Translations under genes and position numbers: made by a program
From: [Mycobacterium] nativiensis
GTDB taxonomy: Bacteria > Actinomycetota > Actinomycetes > Mycobacteriales > Mycobacteriaceae
Assembly: GCF_020172685.1 (NCBI RefSeq)
Contig: NZ_CP083986.1
Location: 813,437-877,436 of the forward strand
Reading direction: 5' to 3'
DNA: 64,000 nt
In this document: piece after piece, positions 8,206-17,729 of the stretch
Position numbering within the stretch: position 1 is the stretch's first letter
Layout: each line of letters begins with the position of its first letter
Notes under the pieces: generated by a model
Seen by the model: only the letters and a program-made list of their open reading frames with translations
Databases searched by the model: none
What the model was told of the DNA's origin: nothing

Positions 8206-9288
8206 ATGACCGCTCGCCGATCCGGCAAGACCCAGCCACTGACCGCTGATCTGGTGTTGTCCGGTGGGGGAGTCCGGTTCGTCGGTCTGGTCGGGGCGGT
8301 CGTCGCGCTGATGGACGCCGGCTACTCGCTGCAGCGCATCTCCGGGGTGTCCGGCGGGTCGGTGGTGGGCACGATCCTGGCCGCCGCCAGCCAGGGCGAT
8401 CAACTGGGCCCGGCGCAGGTCAAGGAACTGGCACTGTCGGTGCCGCTGCGCACCTGGCGTGACGCGGCCGCGCCGATCCCGGTGCTGGGCCCGGCGTTGG
8501 GATTCCTGCGCGACAGCGGCCTGTACCGCGGCGACGTCGCCCACGATTGGATCCGCGGTGAGCTGGCGAACCTGGGCGTGCGCACCTGGGGTGACCTGGC
8601 CTACGAGAGCGGCGCCAGCCTGCTGGCCGAGCGGCGCTACCGGGCGGTGGTCAGCGTGACCGACGTGACGACCGGGCAGCTGGTGCAGCTGCCATGGGAC
8701 TACCGGCGGGTCTACGGCCTGGACCCCGATGAGCAGTCCGTCGCCGACGCGGTGCGCGCCTCGATGTCGGTGCCGTTCTTCTATCGCCCGCGGACCCTGA
8801 CCAGCGCCTCCGGGCTGCGGTCCACGCTGGTCGACGGCGGGGTGCTGTCGAACTTCCCGATCTACACCTTCGACCGGCCCGATGGCCGGGCCCCGCAGTG
8901 GCCGACCTTCGGGGTCACAGTGGTCCCGGAGTTGTCCGGCGACGGCGGCGTCAACGCCATGTTTCCCGGGCTGCGGCCGCTGCGGCTGTTCGGGCAGTCG
9001 CGGCTGTTGGAGAACCTGATCGCCACCATGCTGGTCGGCCACGACCAGACCTACCTGAATCAGCCGTGGGTCAGTGTGCGCGCCATCAAGGTGAACTCCA
9101 CCGACGTCGGCGTGCTGGACTTCGGGATCTCCCGCGCCCGGCTCGAACAGCTCTACGACAACGGCTACACCGCGGCCCGGGAATTCCTCTCGACCTGGGA
9201 CTGGTGGACCTACCTGCAGACGTTCCGCGCGTCGCACTACCCCAGCGACGACCCAGCCGACCCGGCGGACGTCACGTTGCTCGACTGA
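8206..9288 (+). CDS. Patatin-like phospholipase family protein
   Basis: 360 aa. The patatin signature is complete: oxyanion loop LVLSGGGVRFVGLVG, nucleophile elbow GVSGGS and catalytic Asp in LVDGGVLSNFP. Patatins are serine lipid acyl hydrolases with a Ser-Asp dyad. No signal peptide is seen, so it is probably cytosolic or membrane-associated. It starts 10 bp after cynS on the same strand and ends 1 bp from the convergent gene at 9290. Confidence 0.88.
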   Translation: MTARRSGKTQPLTADLVLSGGGVRFVGLVGAVVALMDAGYSLQRISGVSGGSVVGTILAAASQGDQLGPAQVKELALSVPLRTWRDAAAPIPVLGPALGFLRDSGLYRGDVAHDWIRGELANLGVRTWGDLAYESGASLLAERRYRAVVSVTDVTTGQLVQLPWDYRRVYGLDPDEQSVADAVRASMSVPFFYRPRTLTSASGLRSTLVDGGVLSNFPIYTFDRPDGRAPQWPTFGVTVVPELSGDGGVNAMFPGLRPLRLFGQSRLLENLIATMLVGHDQTYLNQPWVSVRAIKVNSTDVGVLDFGISRARLEQLYDNGYTAAREFLSTWDWWTYLQTFRASHYPSDDPADPADVTLLD

Positions 9289-9289
9289 G

Positions 9290-10123
9290 TCAGTGGCGGT
9301 GTTTGCCCAGCTCCGAGCTGGCGTCGCCGAGCCGCACCGTGATGTCGGTGTTGCCCGAGGCCTCCAGCTGTTCGCGGCCGCGCAGCCGGTCCTGGATCTC
9401 GCGGGCCGCCCCGTTGATCCGCTCGATCTCGCCGCGGAACACATCCGGGCGGGTCTCTTTGCTCGCGTAGTGGAAGTAGCTGAGCAGGCTGCGCAGCAGT
9501 TCCAGCTTCTGCTTCTCCCGCTTGGCCAGGTCGTGCGTGGTCATCAACTCGACCCGCCGCACCGGGGGCAGGTCGCCCCAGTCCAGCGTCACCTTGTTCT
9601 CGAAGCGGTGCCGTTTGCCGCGCCGCCCGAACCAGCCCTTGGGGTCCTCGGGCGCATCGGTGTAGCTCACCGTCCCGGTGAACCGCGACTCGATGCCCTC
9701 GCCGAGTTCGGCCCGGTCGATCGCCGAGTCCCACACCGTCCGCCACTCCTGATTCGGCGCCAGCACCGTCAGCTCTTCGGGCAGCTGCAGGGCGACCACA
9801 TCGGCGTAGCCGTCCGACGCGGTCTCATAGCGGGCCACGGTGGGCGGCTGGGCGAAATCGAAGCGGATGTCATAGGCCGCGGTCTTGCCGAAGTTGCGGG
9901 CCACCAGCTCGATCACGTGCCAGTCGGCGGCGTGCGGCTCCATGAACATCGCCACGTGCGGGCGGGTCTGCTCGGCGGCCGCGCGCCGATTGCGCTGCAG
10001 CTGCCGGTTCAGGTAGATCAGCGCCAGCACGGTGATCCCGATCGCCAGCCACGCAGCCCACGCGAGCCAGGCCTCCGGCCCCGCATGTATGACGTCGTAC
10101 CAGCGGTCTTCAACTGATCCCAT
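9290..10123 (-). CDS. Membrane-anchored protein of unknown function (Rv0633c-like)
   Basis: 277 aa. One hydrophobic segment (about residues 18-38, AWLAWAAWLAIGITVLALIY) is followed by the basic stretch NRQLQRNRRAA and a larger soluble domain ending in a charged helical region. No enzymatic motif is recognised. Its position next to the glyoxalase-II-like gene and its length match what I recall of Rv0633c, annotated there only as a possible exported protein. It probably shares a transcript with the gene 11 bp upstream. Confidence 0.7.
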   Translation of the reverse strand: MGSVEDRWYDVIHAGPEAWLAWAAWLAIGITVLALIYLNRQLQRNRRAAAEQTRPHVAMFMEPHAADWHVIELVARNFGKTAAYDIRFDFAQPPTVARYETASDGYADVVALQLPEELTVLAPNQEWRTVWDSAIDRAELGEGIESRFTGTVSYTDAPEDPKGWFGRRGKRHRFENKVTLDWGDLPPVRRVELMTTHDLAKREKQKLELLRSLLSYFHYASKETRPDVFRGEIERINGAAREIQDRLRGREQLEASGNTDITVRLGDASSELGKHRH

Positions 10124-10134
10124 CGACTATCCCC

Positions 10135-10851
10135 TCATCCGCCCATCAGCATGCGCCACCGGTCCAGGCTGCCGGCGCTGAATACGTAGTTCGATCGCTT
10201 GACCTCGGACAATGCCGCGCTCGGGTCTGCCGAATACCAGTGGCCGGGAAACACCGTCGGGTCGCCCGGCAGGGCGGCCAGCTGCTGCAGGCTGCGGTAC
10301 ATCTCGTCGGAGTCGCCGCCCGGGAAATCGGTGCGCCCGCAGCCCTCCAGGAACAACGTGTCGCCGGCGACCAGGCGGCCGTCCAGCAGGAAGCACTGAC
10401 TGCCCGGGGTGTGTCCGGGGGTGTGCAGCAGCTCGATCTCGATGTCGCCGATGCTCACCCTGTCGCCGTGTTCGTGCGAGGTCAGATCCGACATCGGAAT
10501 TTCGGTGACTCGCGAAACCCACTGTGCCTCATGAGTATTCACGTGCACCGGGACGCTGGTGCGCTCCAGCAGCTCGGCCAGCCCTTTGAGTTCGAAGCCC
10601 ATCATCTTCCCGCCGACGTGGTCGGGGTGGTGATGGGTGACCAGCACACCGGACAGGTGCATGCCGTCGGCCTCGATCGCATCGACCAGGTCTCCGGCGG
10701 CGTAGGCCGGGTCGACCACCACGGCGTCGCCGGTCTGTCGGTCGCCGATCAGGTACGCGAAATTGCGCATCTGAGCGGCCATCGGATCCCCCACCGCGAA
10801 GTCGCGTCCGGAGAGCAGTTGGCGGAAATACAGCCGGTCGGAATCGGGCAC
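10135..10851 (-). CDS. Metallo-beta-lactamase-fold hydrolase (glyoxalase II-like, Rv0634c type)
   Basis: 238 aa. The metal-binding motif THHHPDHVGG, the later His of HTPGHTPGS, the Asp of LVAGDTLF and the C-terminal FPGHW follow the glyoxalase II/persulfide dioxygenase pattern. Such enzymes hydrolyse S-acyl glutathione-like thioesters; in mycobacteria the thiol would be mycothiol (inference). ATG 10851 has no competing upstream start. It diverges from the tRNA genes. Confidence 0.83.
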   Translation of the reverse strand: MPDSDRLYFRQLLSGRDFAVGDPMAAQMRNFAYLIGDRQTGDAVVVDPAYAAGDLVDAIEADGMHLSGVLVTHHHPDHVGGKMMGFELKGLAELLERTSVPVHVNTHEAQWVSRVTEIPMSDLTSHEHGDRVSIGDIEIELLHTPGHTPGSQCFLLDGRLVAGDTLFLEGCGRTDFPGGDSDEMYRSLQQLAALPGDPTVFPGHWYSADPSAALSEVKRSNYVFSAGSLDRWRMLMGG

Positions 10852-10897
10852 GCCCCTCAGCCTAAAGCAGGCCGGGGCAGGTATCTGTCATTGCGGT

Positions 10898-10927
10898 TTG
10901 GTGACCTCGTGGCCGAGGTTGTAACCT
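10898..10927 (+). promoter_or_regulatory. Candidate promoter for the tRNA-Thr/tRNA-Met/rpmG/had block
   Basis: TTGGTG at 10898-10903, an 18-bp spacer and TAACCT at 10922-10927 fit a SigA-type pattern (TANNNT -10) about 40 bp before tRNA-Thr. The -35 match is only partial. Confidence 0.35.
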
Positions 10928-10967
10928 TCTACAGGCTTGCGGCGCCCGAACGGGCATCGCGGGACAG

Positions 10968-11040
10968 GCCCCCTTAGCTCAGTCGGCAGAGCGTTTCCAT
11001 GGTAAGGAAAAGGTCAACGGTTCGATTCCGTTAGGGGGCT
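10968..11040 (+). tRNA. thrT: tRNA-Thr (anticodon GGT)
   Basis: 73 nt without encoded CCA. Acceptor stem GCCCCCT pairs with AGGGGGC, discriminator T. The anticodon stem TTTCC/GGAAA closes the loop ATGGTAA, anticodon GGT, reading ACC. The T-arm AACGG-TTCGATT-CCGTT is complete. It is followed 39 bp later by tRNA-Met, the same pair seen ahead of rpmG2-hadABC in M. tuberculosis. Confidence 0.96.
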
Positions 11041-11079
11041 CGGTGGACGCCGGTCGGTGTGCCGACTAGCGCCGATCGG

Positions 11080-11153
11080 GGCGGTGTAGCTCAGCTGGTT
11101 AGAGCGCACGACTCATAATCGTGAGGTCGGGAGATCGAGCCTCCCCACCGCTA
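11080..11153 (+). tRNA. metT: tRNA-Met (anticodon CAT), elongator-like
   Basis: 74 nt. Acceptor GGCGGTG against CACCGCT leaves a G-U pair at 1-72; D-arm GCTC/GAGC; anticodon stem CACGA/TCGTG with loop CTCATAA, anticodon CAT. The T-stem GGGAG/CTCCC encloses ATCGAGC, so position 54 is A instead of the nearly universal T. It lacks the three G-C anticodon-stem pairs of initiator tRNA, so it is an elongator or, less likely, a lysidine-modified tRNA-Ile. Confidence 0.93.
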
Positions 11154-11192
11154 CTCCCAAGCAATACGACGCGTGAAGAAGGACGTAGAGAC

Positions 11193-11360
11193 GTGGCCTC
11201 CAGTACTGACGTGCGGCCGAAGATCACCTTGGCCTGTGAGGTGTGCAAGCACCGCAACTACATCACCAAGAAGAACCGCCGCAACGACCCCGACCGGCTG
11301 GAACTGAAGAAGTTCTGCCCCAACTGCGGCAAGCACGAGTCTCACCGCGAATCTCGCTAG
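11193..11360 (+). CDS. rpmG: Ribosomal protein bL33, four-cysteine (zinc) form
   Basis: 55 aa from GTG 11193 ([18 protein letters not shown]). The CEVC and CPNC pairs bind zinc, marking the C+ form of L33 in the large ribosomal subunit. Mycobacteria also encode a cysteine-free paralogue used under zinc limitation (established for the family); this copy is the zinc form and corresponds to rpmG2 ahead of hadABC. The stop lies 12 bp before the hadA start, so it is probably cotranscribed with the had genes. Confidence 0.95.
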   Translation: MASSTDVRPKITLACEVCKHRNYITKKNRRNDPDRLELKKFCPNCGKHESHRESR

Positions 11361-11372
11361 GTAGCGCGAACC

Positions 11373-11849
11373 GTGTCGCTGGCCGACCGCCTCGCCGGGG
11401 CGCACTACCGATATCCCGACCACTACGAGGTGGAGCGGGAGAAGATTCGCGAATACGCTCGCGCGGTCAAGGCCGTGGACCCGGCCAGCTACGACGTGCG
11501 CGCCGCGGCCGATCTCGGCTACGACGGCCTGCTGGCCTCGCTGACCTACATCTCGGCATTCGGGCACAAGGCGATTTCGGCGTTCTTCGAGCACGTCGGT
11601 ATCGAGGTGGCTGACGCTCAGATCGTCCAGGTCGACCAGAAGCTGGAGTTTCACCAGCCGATCAAGGAAGGCGACCGGCTGTACTGCGATGTGTCGGTCG
11701 AGTCGGTTCGCCGCGCTCACGGCACCGACATCATCATGACCATGCAGGTGGTCACCAACGACGCCGGTGACATCGTGCAGAAGACGTACACGACGCTGGC
11801 GGGCCGTGCCGGCGAAGGAGAAAAGGGTTTCACCGATGGCGCTGCGTGA
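11373..11849 (+). CDS. hadA: HadA, (3R)-hydroxyacyl-ACP dehydratase subunit
   Basis: 158 aa, GTG start. A hot-dog-fold protein (YPDHYEVEREKIREYARAVK, then VQVDQKLEFHQPIKEGD) that binds the acyl chain; the catalytic residues are supplied by HadB in the HadAB heterodimer, which dehydrates intermediates of the FAS-II mycolic acid elongation cycle. It is homologous to HadC encoded downstream. The hadB start lies 14 bp inside its 3' end, indicating translational coupling. Confidence 0.95.
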   Translation: MSLADRLAGAHYRYPDHYEVEREKIREYARAVKAVDPASYDVRAAADLGYDGLLASLTYISAFGHKAISAFFEHVGIEVADAQIVQVDQKLEFHQPIKEGDRLYCDVSVESVRRAHGTDIIMTMQVVTNDAGDIVQKTYTTLAGRAGEGEKGFTDGAA

Positions 11850-12264
11850 GTTCAGTTCGGTAAAGGTCGGCGACCAACTGCCGGAGCGGGTCATCCCGCT
11901 GAGCCGGCAGGATCTGGTGAACTACGCCGGCGTGTCGGGCGACCTCAACCCGATCCACTGGGACGACGAGATCGCCCAGCAGGTCGGCCTGGACACCGCG
12001 ATCGCACACGGCATGCTGACCATGGGCCTCGGCGGCGGCTACGTCACGGCCTGGGTCGGGGACCCGGGCGCGGTGACCGAGTACAACGTCCGCTTCACCG
12101 CAGTGGTGCCGGTGCCCAACGACGGCAAGGGCGCTGAGATCGTCTTCAGCGGCCGGGTGAAGTCCGTGGACCCCGAAACGAAGTCGGTGACTGTTGCGCT
12201 CACCGCCACCACCGGTGGCAAGAAGATCTTCGGGCGGGCGGTCGCCTCGGCGAAGCTGGCCTGA
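11836..12264 (+). CDS. hadB: HadB, catalytic subunit of (3R)-hydroxyacyl-ACP dehydratase
   Basis: 142 aa from ATG 11836. The hydratase motif YAGVSGDLNPIHWDDE carries the catalytic Asp36 and His41, followed by GLDTAIAHGMLTMGL. HadB pairs with HadA for early and with HadC for late FAS-II dehydration steps in meromycolate synthesis. It overlaps hadA by 14 bp and precedes hadC by 13 bp. Confidence 0.96.
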   Translation: MALREFSSVKVGDQLPERVIPLSRQDLVNYAGVSGDLNPIHWDDEIAQQVGLDTAIAHGMLTMGLGGGYVTAWVGDPGAVTEYNVRFTAVVPVPNDGKGAEIVFSGRVKSVDPETKSVTVALTATTGGKKIFGRAVASAKLA

Positions 12265-12277
12265 GGGAAGCGAAGCG

Positions 12278-12778
12278 ATGGCGATCAAAACTGATATCCG
12301 GGGGATGATCTGGCGCTACCCCGAGCCGTTCGTGGTGGGCCGTGAGAAGGTCCGCGAATACGCCCGGGCCGTCAAGGCTGAGGACCCCGCCTGCTACGAC
12401 GAGGCGGCTGCGGCCGAACTGGGCTACGACTCGCTGCTGGCGCCGCTGACCTTCGTGGCGATTCTGGCCAAGCTGGTGCAGGCCGACTTCTTCCGCAACG
12501 TCGACACCGGCTACACCACCATGCAGATGGTCCAGGTCGACCAGGGATTCACCTACCGCAAGCCGATCAGGGCCGGCGACACGCTGTATGCCCGGATGGA
12601 GATCTCGTCGGTCAACGAGCGGTTCGGCGCCGACATCGTGACGACCCGAAACATCTTGACCAACCAGGACGGCGACGTCGTGCTGGAGGCGTTCACCACG
12701 ATGATGGGCCACGACGGCGACGATTCGGTGAGCCTCAAGTGGGACGCCGAAACCGGTCAGGTCGTCCGAACAGCCTGA
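12278..12778 (+). CDS. hadC: HadC, (3R)-hydroxyacyl-ACP dehydratase subunit
   Basis: 166 aa from ATG 12278. It is a non-catalytic hot-dog subunit clearly paralogous to HadA (REKVREYARAVKAEDPACYD; QMVQVDQGFTYRKPIRAGD). With HadB it acts on longer acyl chains during meromycolate elongation. It ends the had cluster; the following 159 bp lead to tRNA-Trp. Confidence 0.95.
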   Translation: MAIKTDIRGMIWRYPEPFVVGREKVREYARAVKAEDPACYDEAAAAELGYDSLLAPLTFVAILAKLVQADFFRNVDTGYTTMQMVQVDQGFTYRKPIRAGDTLYARMEISSVNERFGADIVTTRNILTNQDGDVVLEAFTTMMGHDGDDSVSLKWDAETGQVVRTA

Positions 12779-12937
12779 TTAGTAACTGGCCCGGGCGGCG
12801 AGGTACACTCGGACCTCGGGGTTTTCCCAGCATTAGCGCGCTTTCCGTGAGGCGAACGGGGGGCGCGCGAATTGTGTGGGCCGGAGACGGCGCACAGGTG
12901 AAGTCCCGGAACGCGTGGGTTGGTGCGCCAACCGCAA

Positions 12938-13010
<73 letters not shown>

Positions 13011-13089
13011 CTGACGTGCCATGGTGGACACTGGAGTACACCAGGCGCGGTACGGCTATACGTAAGCGAGAAGAACGAAGGAGCATGCG

Positions 13090-13527
13090 GTGACCGACGA
13101 GTTCGACCGTCCCGACGCCGCAGCCGACGGCGACAGCGAGGCCGAACCCACCAGCAGCCACAGCCGCACGGCCGTGGCGAGCCGGCAGGTCGGTGACCCG
13201 CTGCGGCCCACCGGCAAGCGCTCCCGGCGGCAGGGCGCCGACGTGGACTCGACCGCGACGGAGCTGGGCACCGAAGACGGTGGCACCGCCAAGAAGGCCA
13301 AGAAGGCCAAAAAGAAGACCGACGGGCCGTCGCGCAATCCGTTCGTCTTCGTCTTGAACTATCTCAAGCAGGTCGTCGGCGAACTTCGCAAGGTGATCTG
13401 GCCGAACCGTAAGCAGATGGTCACCTACACCGCGGTGGTGCTGGCATTCCTGGTCTTCATGGTGGCTTTGGTCGCCGGGGCAGACTACGGATGGGCCCGG
13501 CTGGTGCTGCTGGTGTTCGGCGCGTGA
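13090..13527 (+). CDS. secE: SecE, preprotein translocase subunit
   Basis: 145 aa, GTG start at 13090 after a GAAGGAG ribosome-binding site. A long, charged, low-complexity N-terminus (with a lysine-rich [11 protein letters not shown] stretch) precedes the conserved amphipathic helix and single transmembrane segment ([20 protein letters not shown], then a hydrophobic helix near residues 117-142). SecE clamps SecY in the SecYEG channel. It is followed by nusG, the standard pairing. Confidence 0.95.
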   Translation: MTDEFDRPDAAADGDSEAEPTSSHSRTAVASRQVGDPLRPTGKRSRRQGADVDSTATELGTEDGGTAKKAKKAKKKTDGPSRNPFVFVLNYLKQVVGELRKVIWPNRKQMVTYTAVVLAFLVFMVALVAGADYGWARLVLLVFGA

Positions 13528-13535
13528 AGTTATAG

Positions 13536-14351
<816 letters not shown>

Positions 14352-14376
14352 TACGTAGGAAAGGAACACCCCACTC

Positions 14377-14805
14377 ATGGCCCCGAAGAAGAAGGTCGCC
14401 GGTCTGATCAAGCTTCAGATCGAAGCCGGCCAGGCCAACCCCGCGCCGCCGGTCGGACCCGCGCTCGGTCAGCACGGCGTCAACATCATGGAGTTCTGCA
14501 AGGCGTACAACGCCGCGACGGAGGCCCAGCGCGGCAACGTCATCCCCGTTGAGATCACCGTCTACGAGGACCGCAGCTTCACCTTCGCGCTCAAGACCCC
14601 GCCCGCGGCGCGGCTACTGCTCAAGGCCGCCGGTATCGCCAAGGGTTCGGCCGAGCCGCACAAGACCAAGGTCGCCAAGATCAGCTGGGACCAGGTCCGT
14701 GAGATCGCCGAGACCAAGAAGGCCGACCTCAACGCCAACGACATCGAGGCCGGGGCCAAGATCATCGCCGGCACCGCCCGGTCGATGGGTATCACCGTCG
14801 AGTAA
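14377..14805 (+). CDS. rplK: Ribosomal protein uL11
   Basis: 142 aa, the standard L11 length. The N-terminal domain begins [20 protein letters not shown]; the C-terminal rRNA-binding domain includes the [14 protein letters not shown] loop. L11 forms the GTPase-associated centre of the 50S subunit. AAGGAA lies upstream of the ATG. The rplA start follows 133 bp later. Confidence 0.98.
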   Translation: MAPKKKVAGLIKLQIEAGQANPAPPVGPALGQHGVNIMEFCKAYNAATEAQRGNVIPVEITVYEDRSFTFALKTPPAARLLLKAAGIAKGSAEPHKTKVAKISWDQVREIAETKKADLNANDIEAGAKIIAGTARSMGITVE

Positions 14806-14832
14806 GACCTGTTGATCCTGCGCTGACGGTGT

Positions 14833-14872
14833 AAAAGTGCGAGTAAGCACCACCGTGAACGCAGAGTCAACG
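14833..14872 (+). repeat. Dispersed 40-bp intergenic repeat, copy 1 (rplK-rplA gap)
   Basis: Begins AAAAGTGCGAGTAAGCACC and ends CGCAGAGTCAACG. It matches 33 of 40 positions of the copy at 29742-29781 upstream of rplJ. It lies in the 133-bp spacer between the L11 and L1 genes. Function unknown; it may be a genome-wide dispersed repeat rather than an L1 control site. Confidence 0.65.
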
Positions 14873-14938
14873 CAAGGAAACCGTGGGAGGGCCAGCTTCG
14901 GCCCGTTAACCACAACCAACCACGAGATTGGATAACCA

Positions 14939-15646
14939 ATGAGCAAGAACAGCAAGGCCTACCGCGCCGCCGCCGAGAAGGTGGACCGCGACAACCTCTA
15001 CAGCCCGCTGCAGGCGGCCAAGCTGGCCAAGGAGACGTCGTCGACCAAGCAGGACGCCACCGTCGAGGTGGCCATCCGGCTCGGCGTCGACCCGCGCAAG
15101 GCCGACCAGATGGTCCGCGGCACCGTCAACCTGCCGCACGGCACCGGCAAGACCGCCCGGGTGGCCGTCTTCGCGGTCGGCGAGAAGGCCGACGCCGCTA
15201 TCGCCGCAGGCGCCGATGTGGTCGGCAGCGACGACCTGATCGAGAAGATCCAGGGCGGGTTCCTCGACTTCGACGCCGCGATCGCCACCCCGGACCAGAT
15301 GGCCAAGGTGGGCCGGATCGCCCGCGTGCTGGGCCCGCGCGGCCTGATGCCCAACCCCAAGACCGGCACCGTCACCCCCGACGTCGCCAAGGCCGTCTCC
15401 GACATCAAGGGCGGCAAGATCAACTTCCGCGTCGACAAGCAGGCCAACCTGCACTTCGTCATCGGCAAGGCGTCATTCGAAGAGACGAAGCTGGCGGAGA
15501 ACTACGGCGCCGCCCTCGATGAGGTGCTGCGGCTCAAGCCGTCGTCGTCCAAGGGGCGCTACCTGAAGAAGATCACCATCGCGACCACGACCGGCCCCGG
15601 CATCCCGGTGGACCCGACCGTCACCCGCAATTTCGCGGCTGAGTAA
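14939..15646 (+). CDS. rplA: Ribosomal protein uL1
   Basis: 235 aa. Contains the L1 signatures ([58 protein letters not shown]). L1 forms the L1 stalk of the 50S subunit and can repress its own operon in many bacteria. A strong terminator follows. Confidence 0.98.
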   Translation: MSKNSKAYRAAAEKVDRDNLYSPLQAAKLAKETSSTKQDATVEVAIRLGVDPRKADQMVRGTVNLPHGTGKTARVAVFAVGEKADAAIAAGADVVGSDDLIEKIQGGFLDFDAAIATPDQMAKVGRIARVLGPRGLMPNPKTGTVTPDVAKAVSDIKGGKINFRVDKQANLHFVIGKASFEETKLAENYGAALDEVLRLKPSSSKGRYLKKITIATTTGPGIPVDPTVTRNFAAE

Positions 15647-15655
15647 GACCCCACG

Positions 15656-15693
15656 AAAAAGCCCCCGCACGCTTCGGCGTGGCGGGGGCTTTT
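15656..15693. terminator. Bidirectional intrinsic terminator between rplA and the mmaA4-like gene
   Basis: GCCCCCGC-ACGC, loop TTCG, GCGT-(G)-GCGGGGGC, flanked by AAAAA on the left and TTTT on the right. It therefore has a U-tract in both directions and serves both convergent genes. Confidence 0.9.
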
Positions 15694-15723
15694 CCGTTTG
15701 GCTTCGTGCGCCTGGGTCCGCGG

Positions 15724-16614
15724 TTAGGCGGACTGCTTGGCGTAGGTGACCAGGCTGACGTCCAGGCTTTCGTCGGTGAAGTAGTACTCGCAGCCACGCA
15801 GGTACTTCATGTAGCGCTCATAGACCTCTTCGGACTGGATGGCCACGGCCTCGTCGTGGTGGGCCTCCAGTGCGTCACCCCAGATCTTGAGTGTCTTGAT
15901 GTAGTGCGGCCGCAGCGAAAGCGCCTCGGGCACAGTGAAGCCGGCCTTCTCGCCGTGCTCCACCATCATGTTGGTGGTGGGCAGCCGCCCGCCCGGGAAG
16001 ATCTCGGTGAGGATGAACTTGATGAATCGCGCGGTCTCGAACGTCAGCTTCTTGCCGCGCGCGTTCAGGTCGTACGGGTGGAAGCTGACGCTGCTCTGGA
16101 TGGCCATCCGGCCGTCGGCCGGCATGATCTCGAAGCTGTTCTTGAAGAAGTCGTCGTAGTTCTCGAAGCCGAAGTGCTCGAACGCCTCGATCGAGACGAT
16201 CCGGTCCACCGGCTCGTGGAACTCCTCCCAGCCCTGCAGCAGCACCCGCCGTGTTCGTTCGGTGTCGATTTCGTCCAGCAGGCTCTGGGAGTAGGCGTGC
16301 TGGTTCTTCGACAGCGTCAGGCCGATGACGTTGACGTCGTACTTCTCCACGGCTCGCTTCATCGTCGCGCCCCAGCCGCAGCCGATGTCGAGCAGGGTCA
16401 TGCCCGGCCGCAGGTCCAGCTTGTCCAGGTTCAGGTCGACCTTGGCGATCTGGGCCTGCTCCAGGCCGATGCCGTCCGGCTCGAAGTACGCGCAGCTGTA
16501 GATTCGGGTCGGGTCCTGGAACAACGCGAAGAACTCGTCGGACAGATCGTAATGGGCTTGGATGTTTTCGAATTTCGGTTGCATCCCAGCGGTGCGTGTC
16601 GCTTTCTCCACCAT
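15724..16614 (-). CDS. mmaA4: Mycolic acid methyltransferase, MmaA4 (hydroxymycolate synthase) type
   Basis: 296 aa. A SAM-binding domain ([31 protein letters not shown]) of the cyclopropane-fatty-acid synthase family, with the [28 protein letters not shown] and [24 protein letters not shown] segments that closely match M. tuberculosis MmaA4 (301 aa), and the conserved Cys in LRGCEYYF. MmaA4 methylates the distal meromycolate double bond to a hydroxy-methyl group, the branch point to keto- and methoxymycolates. Closest-paralogue assignment rests on remembered sequence. It converges with rplA at the terminator. Confidence 0.85.
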   Translation of the reverse strand: MVEKATRTAGMQPKFENIQAHYDLSDEFFALFQDPTRIYSCAYFEPDGIGLEQAQIAKVDLNLDKLDLRPGMTLLDIGCGWGATMKRAVEKYDVNVIGLTLSKNQHAYSQSLLDEIDTERTRRVLLQGWEEFHEPVDRIVSIEAFEHFGFENYDDFFKNSFEIMPADGRMAIQSSVSFHPYDLNARGKKLTFETARFIKFILTEIFPGGRLPTTNMMVEHGEKAGFTVPEALSLRPHYIKTLKIWGDALEAHHDEAVAIQSEEVYERYMKYLRGCEYYFTDESLDVSLVTYAKQSA

Positions 16615-16783
16615 CGGTGCCTGGTTGCCTTCCTGATGAAACCCGCCGTGACCGGACGTGTCGTGTGATCTATGTCGCCCGGGCCGGTCAACTGTTGCAG
16701 CTTACCGGCTACGGGGCGAATCGGTTGGACGTGTAGATCGCCATGCCGCAACTGCGGAGATCTTGCGGCGTGGCGCGCTCGGG

Positions 16784-17647
16784 TTACTTCTGCAGCGTGT
16801 ACTGGTGGACGCTGTTGTAGCCGTCGCGGAACAGCTTCACGCAGCCGTTGAGGTACTTGTCGAATCGGTCGTAGGCGACCTGGCCCTGCACTTCGAGCGC
16901 CCGTTCCTTGTTGGCTGCCAGCATCGCCGCCCAGTCCTCCAGGGTGCGCGCGTAGTGCGGCCCGATCTCGTCGTCCCGGGTCACCGTGAAGCCAGCGGCG
17001 GCGGCGTACTTGCGGGGCAACCACGCCGAGGGCAACTGCCCGCCCGGGAAGATCTCCTTCATGATGAACAGGGTGAACTTGGCCAGGTCCATCGTCAGCG
17101 GCAGGCCCTTGGCCTGGGCGTCCTCCGACCCGGCGATCGCGGTGATGGTGTGCAGCAGCATCCGCCCGTCGTCCGGCAACGCGTTGTAGGCGGTCCGGAA
17201 GAAGTCGTCCCAGCGGTCGCGGCCGAAGTGCTCGAAGGCACCGATCGAAACGATCCGGTCCACCTTGTCGGTGAACTCTTCCCAGCCCTGCAGCCGCACC
17301 TCGAAGGTGCGGTTGGTGTCGACCTTGGACAGCTTCTCGATCGCGTACTCGCGCTGTTCACCACTGAGGGTGAGCCCTATGACGTTGACGTCGTAGTTCT
17401 CCAGAGCGTGCTGCATGCAGGCCCCCCAGCCGCAGCCAATGTCGAGCAGGGTCATTCCGGGCTTCAGGCCCAACTTGCCCAGCGCCAGGTCGAACTTGGC
17501 GATCTGCGCCTCGTCGCAGGTGGTGTCCTTGTCCGGGTAGAACCCGCAGGTGTAACCCATGGTGGGGCCGAGGAACAGCTCGTAAAACTCGTTCGAGATG
17601 TCGTATATCGACTGAAGTTCCTCGTACTTTGGTTCCAGTTTGGTCAT
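16784..17647 (-). CDS. Cyclopropane mycolic acid synthase-family methyltransferase (UmaA/MmaA1-like paralogue)
   Basis: 287 aa. Same family as its neighbour ([75 protein letters not shown]). The N-terminus (LEPKYEELQSIYDISNEFYELF) resembles UmaA/MmaA1 proteins, but the usual YSCAYFE is YTCGFYPDKD and the middle section differs from all M. tuberculosis paralogues I remember. Product specificity (cyclopropane, methyl branch or none) is therefore unassigned. 169 bp separate it from the mmaA4-like start. Confidence 0.8.
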   Translation of the reverse strand: MTKLEPKYEELQSIYDISNEFYELFLGPTMGYTCGFYPDKDTTCDEAQIAKFDLALGKLGLKPGMTLLDIGCGWGACMQHALENYDVNVIGLTLSGEQREYAIEKLSKVDTNRTFEVRLQGWEEFTDKVDRIVSIGAFEHFGRDRWDDFFRTAYNALPDDGRMLLHTITAIAGSEDAQAKGLPLTMDLAKFTLFIMKEIFPGGQLPSAWLPRKYAAAAGFTVTRDDEIGPHYARTLEDWAAMLAANKERALEVQGQVAYDRFDKYLNGCVKLFRDGYNSVHQYTLQK

Positions 17648-17729
17648 TCCTGCTGTACTCGCGATCTAAGTGAGGGGGGAGTGCAAGGCAGACACAGACT
17701 ACCTGCAGTTGACCGCGTAGCGTCCCGCC

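Noticed and set aside
12779..12937. Promoter ahead of tRNA-Trp/secE
   Set aside because: TACACT at 12804-12809 could be a -10 box, but no -35 of acceptable spacing is visible, so it was not listed.
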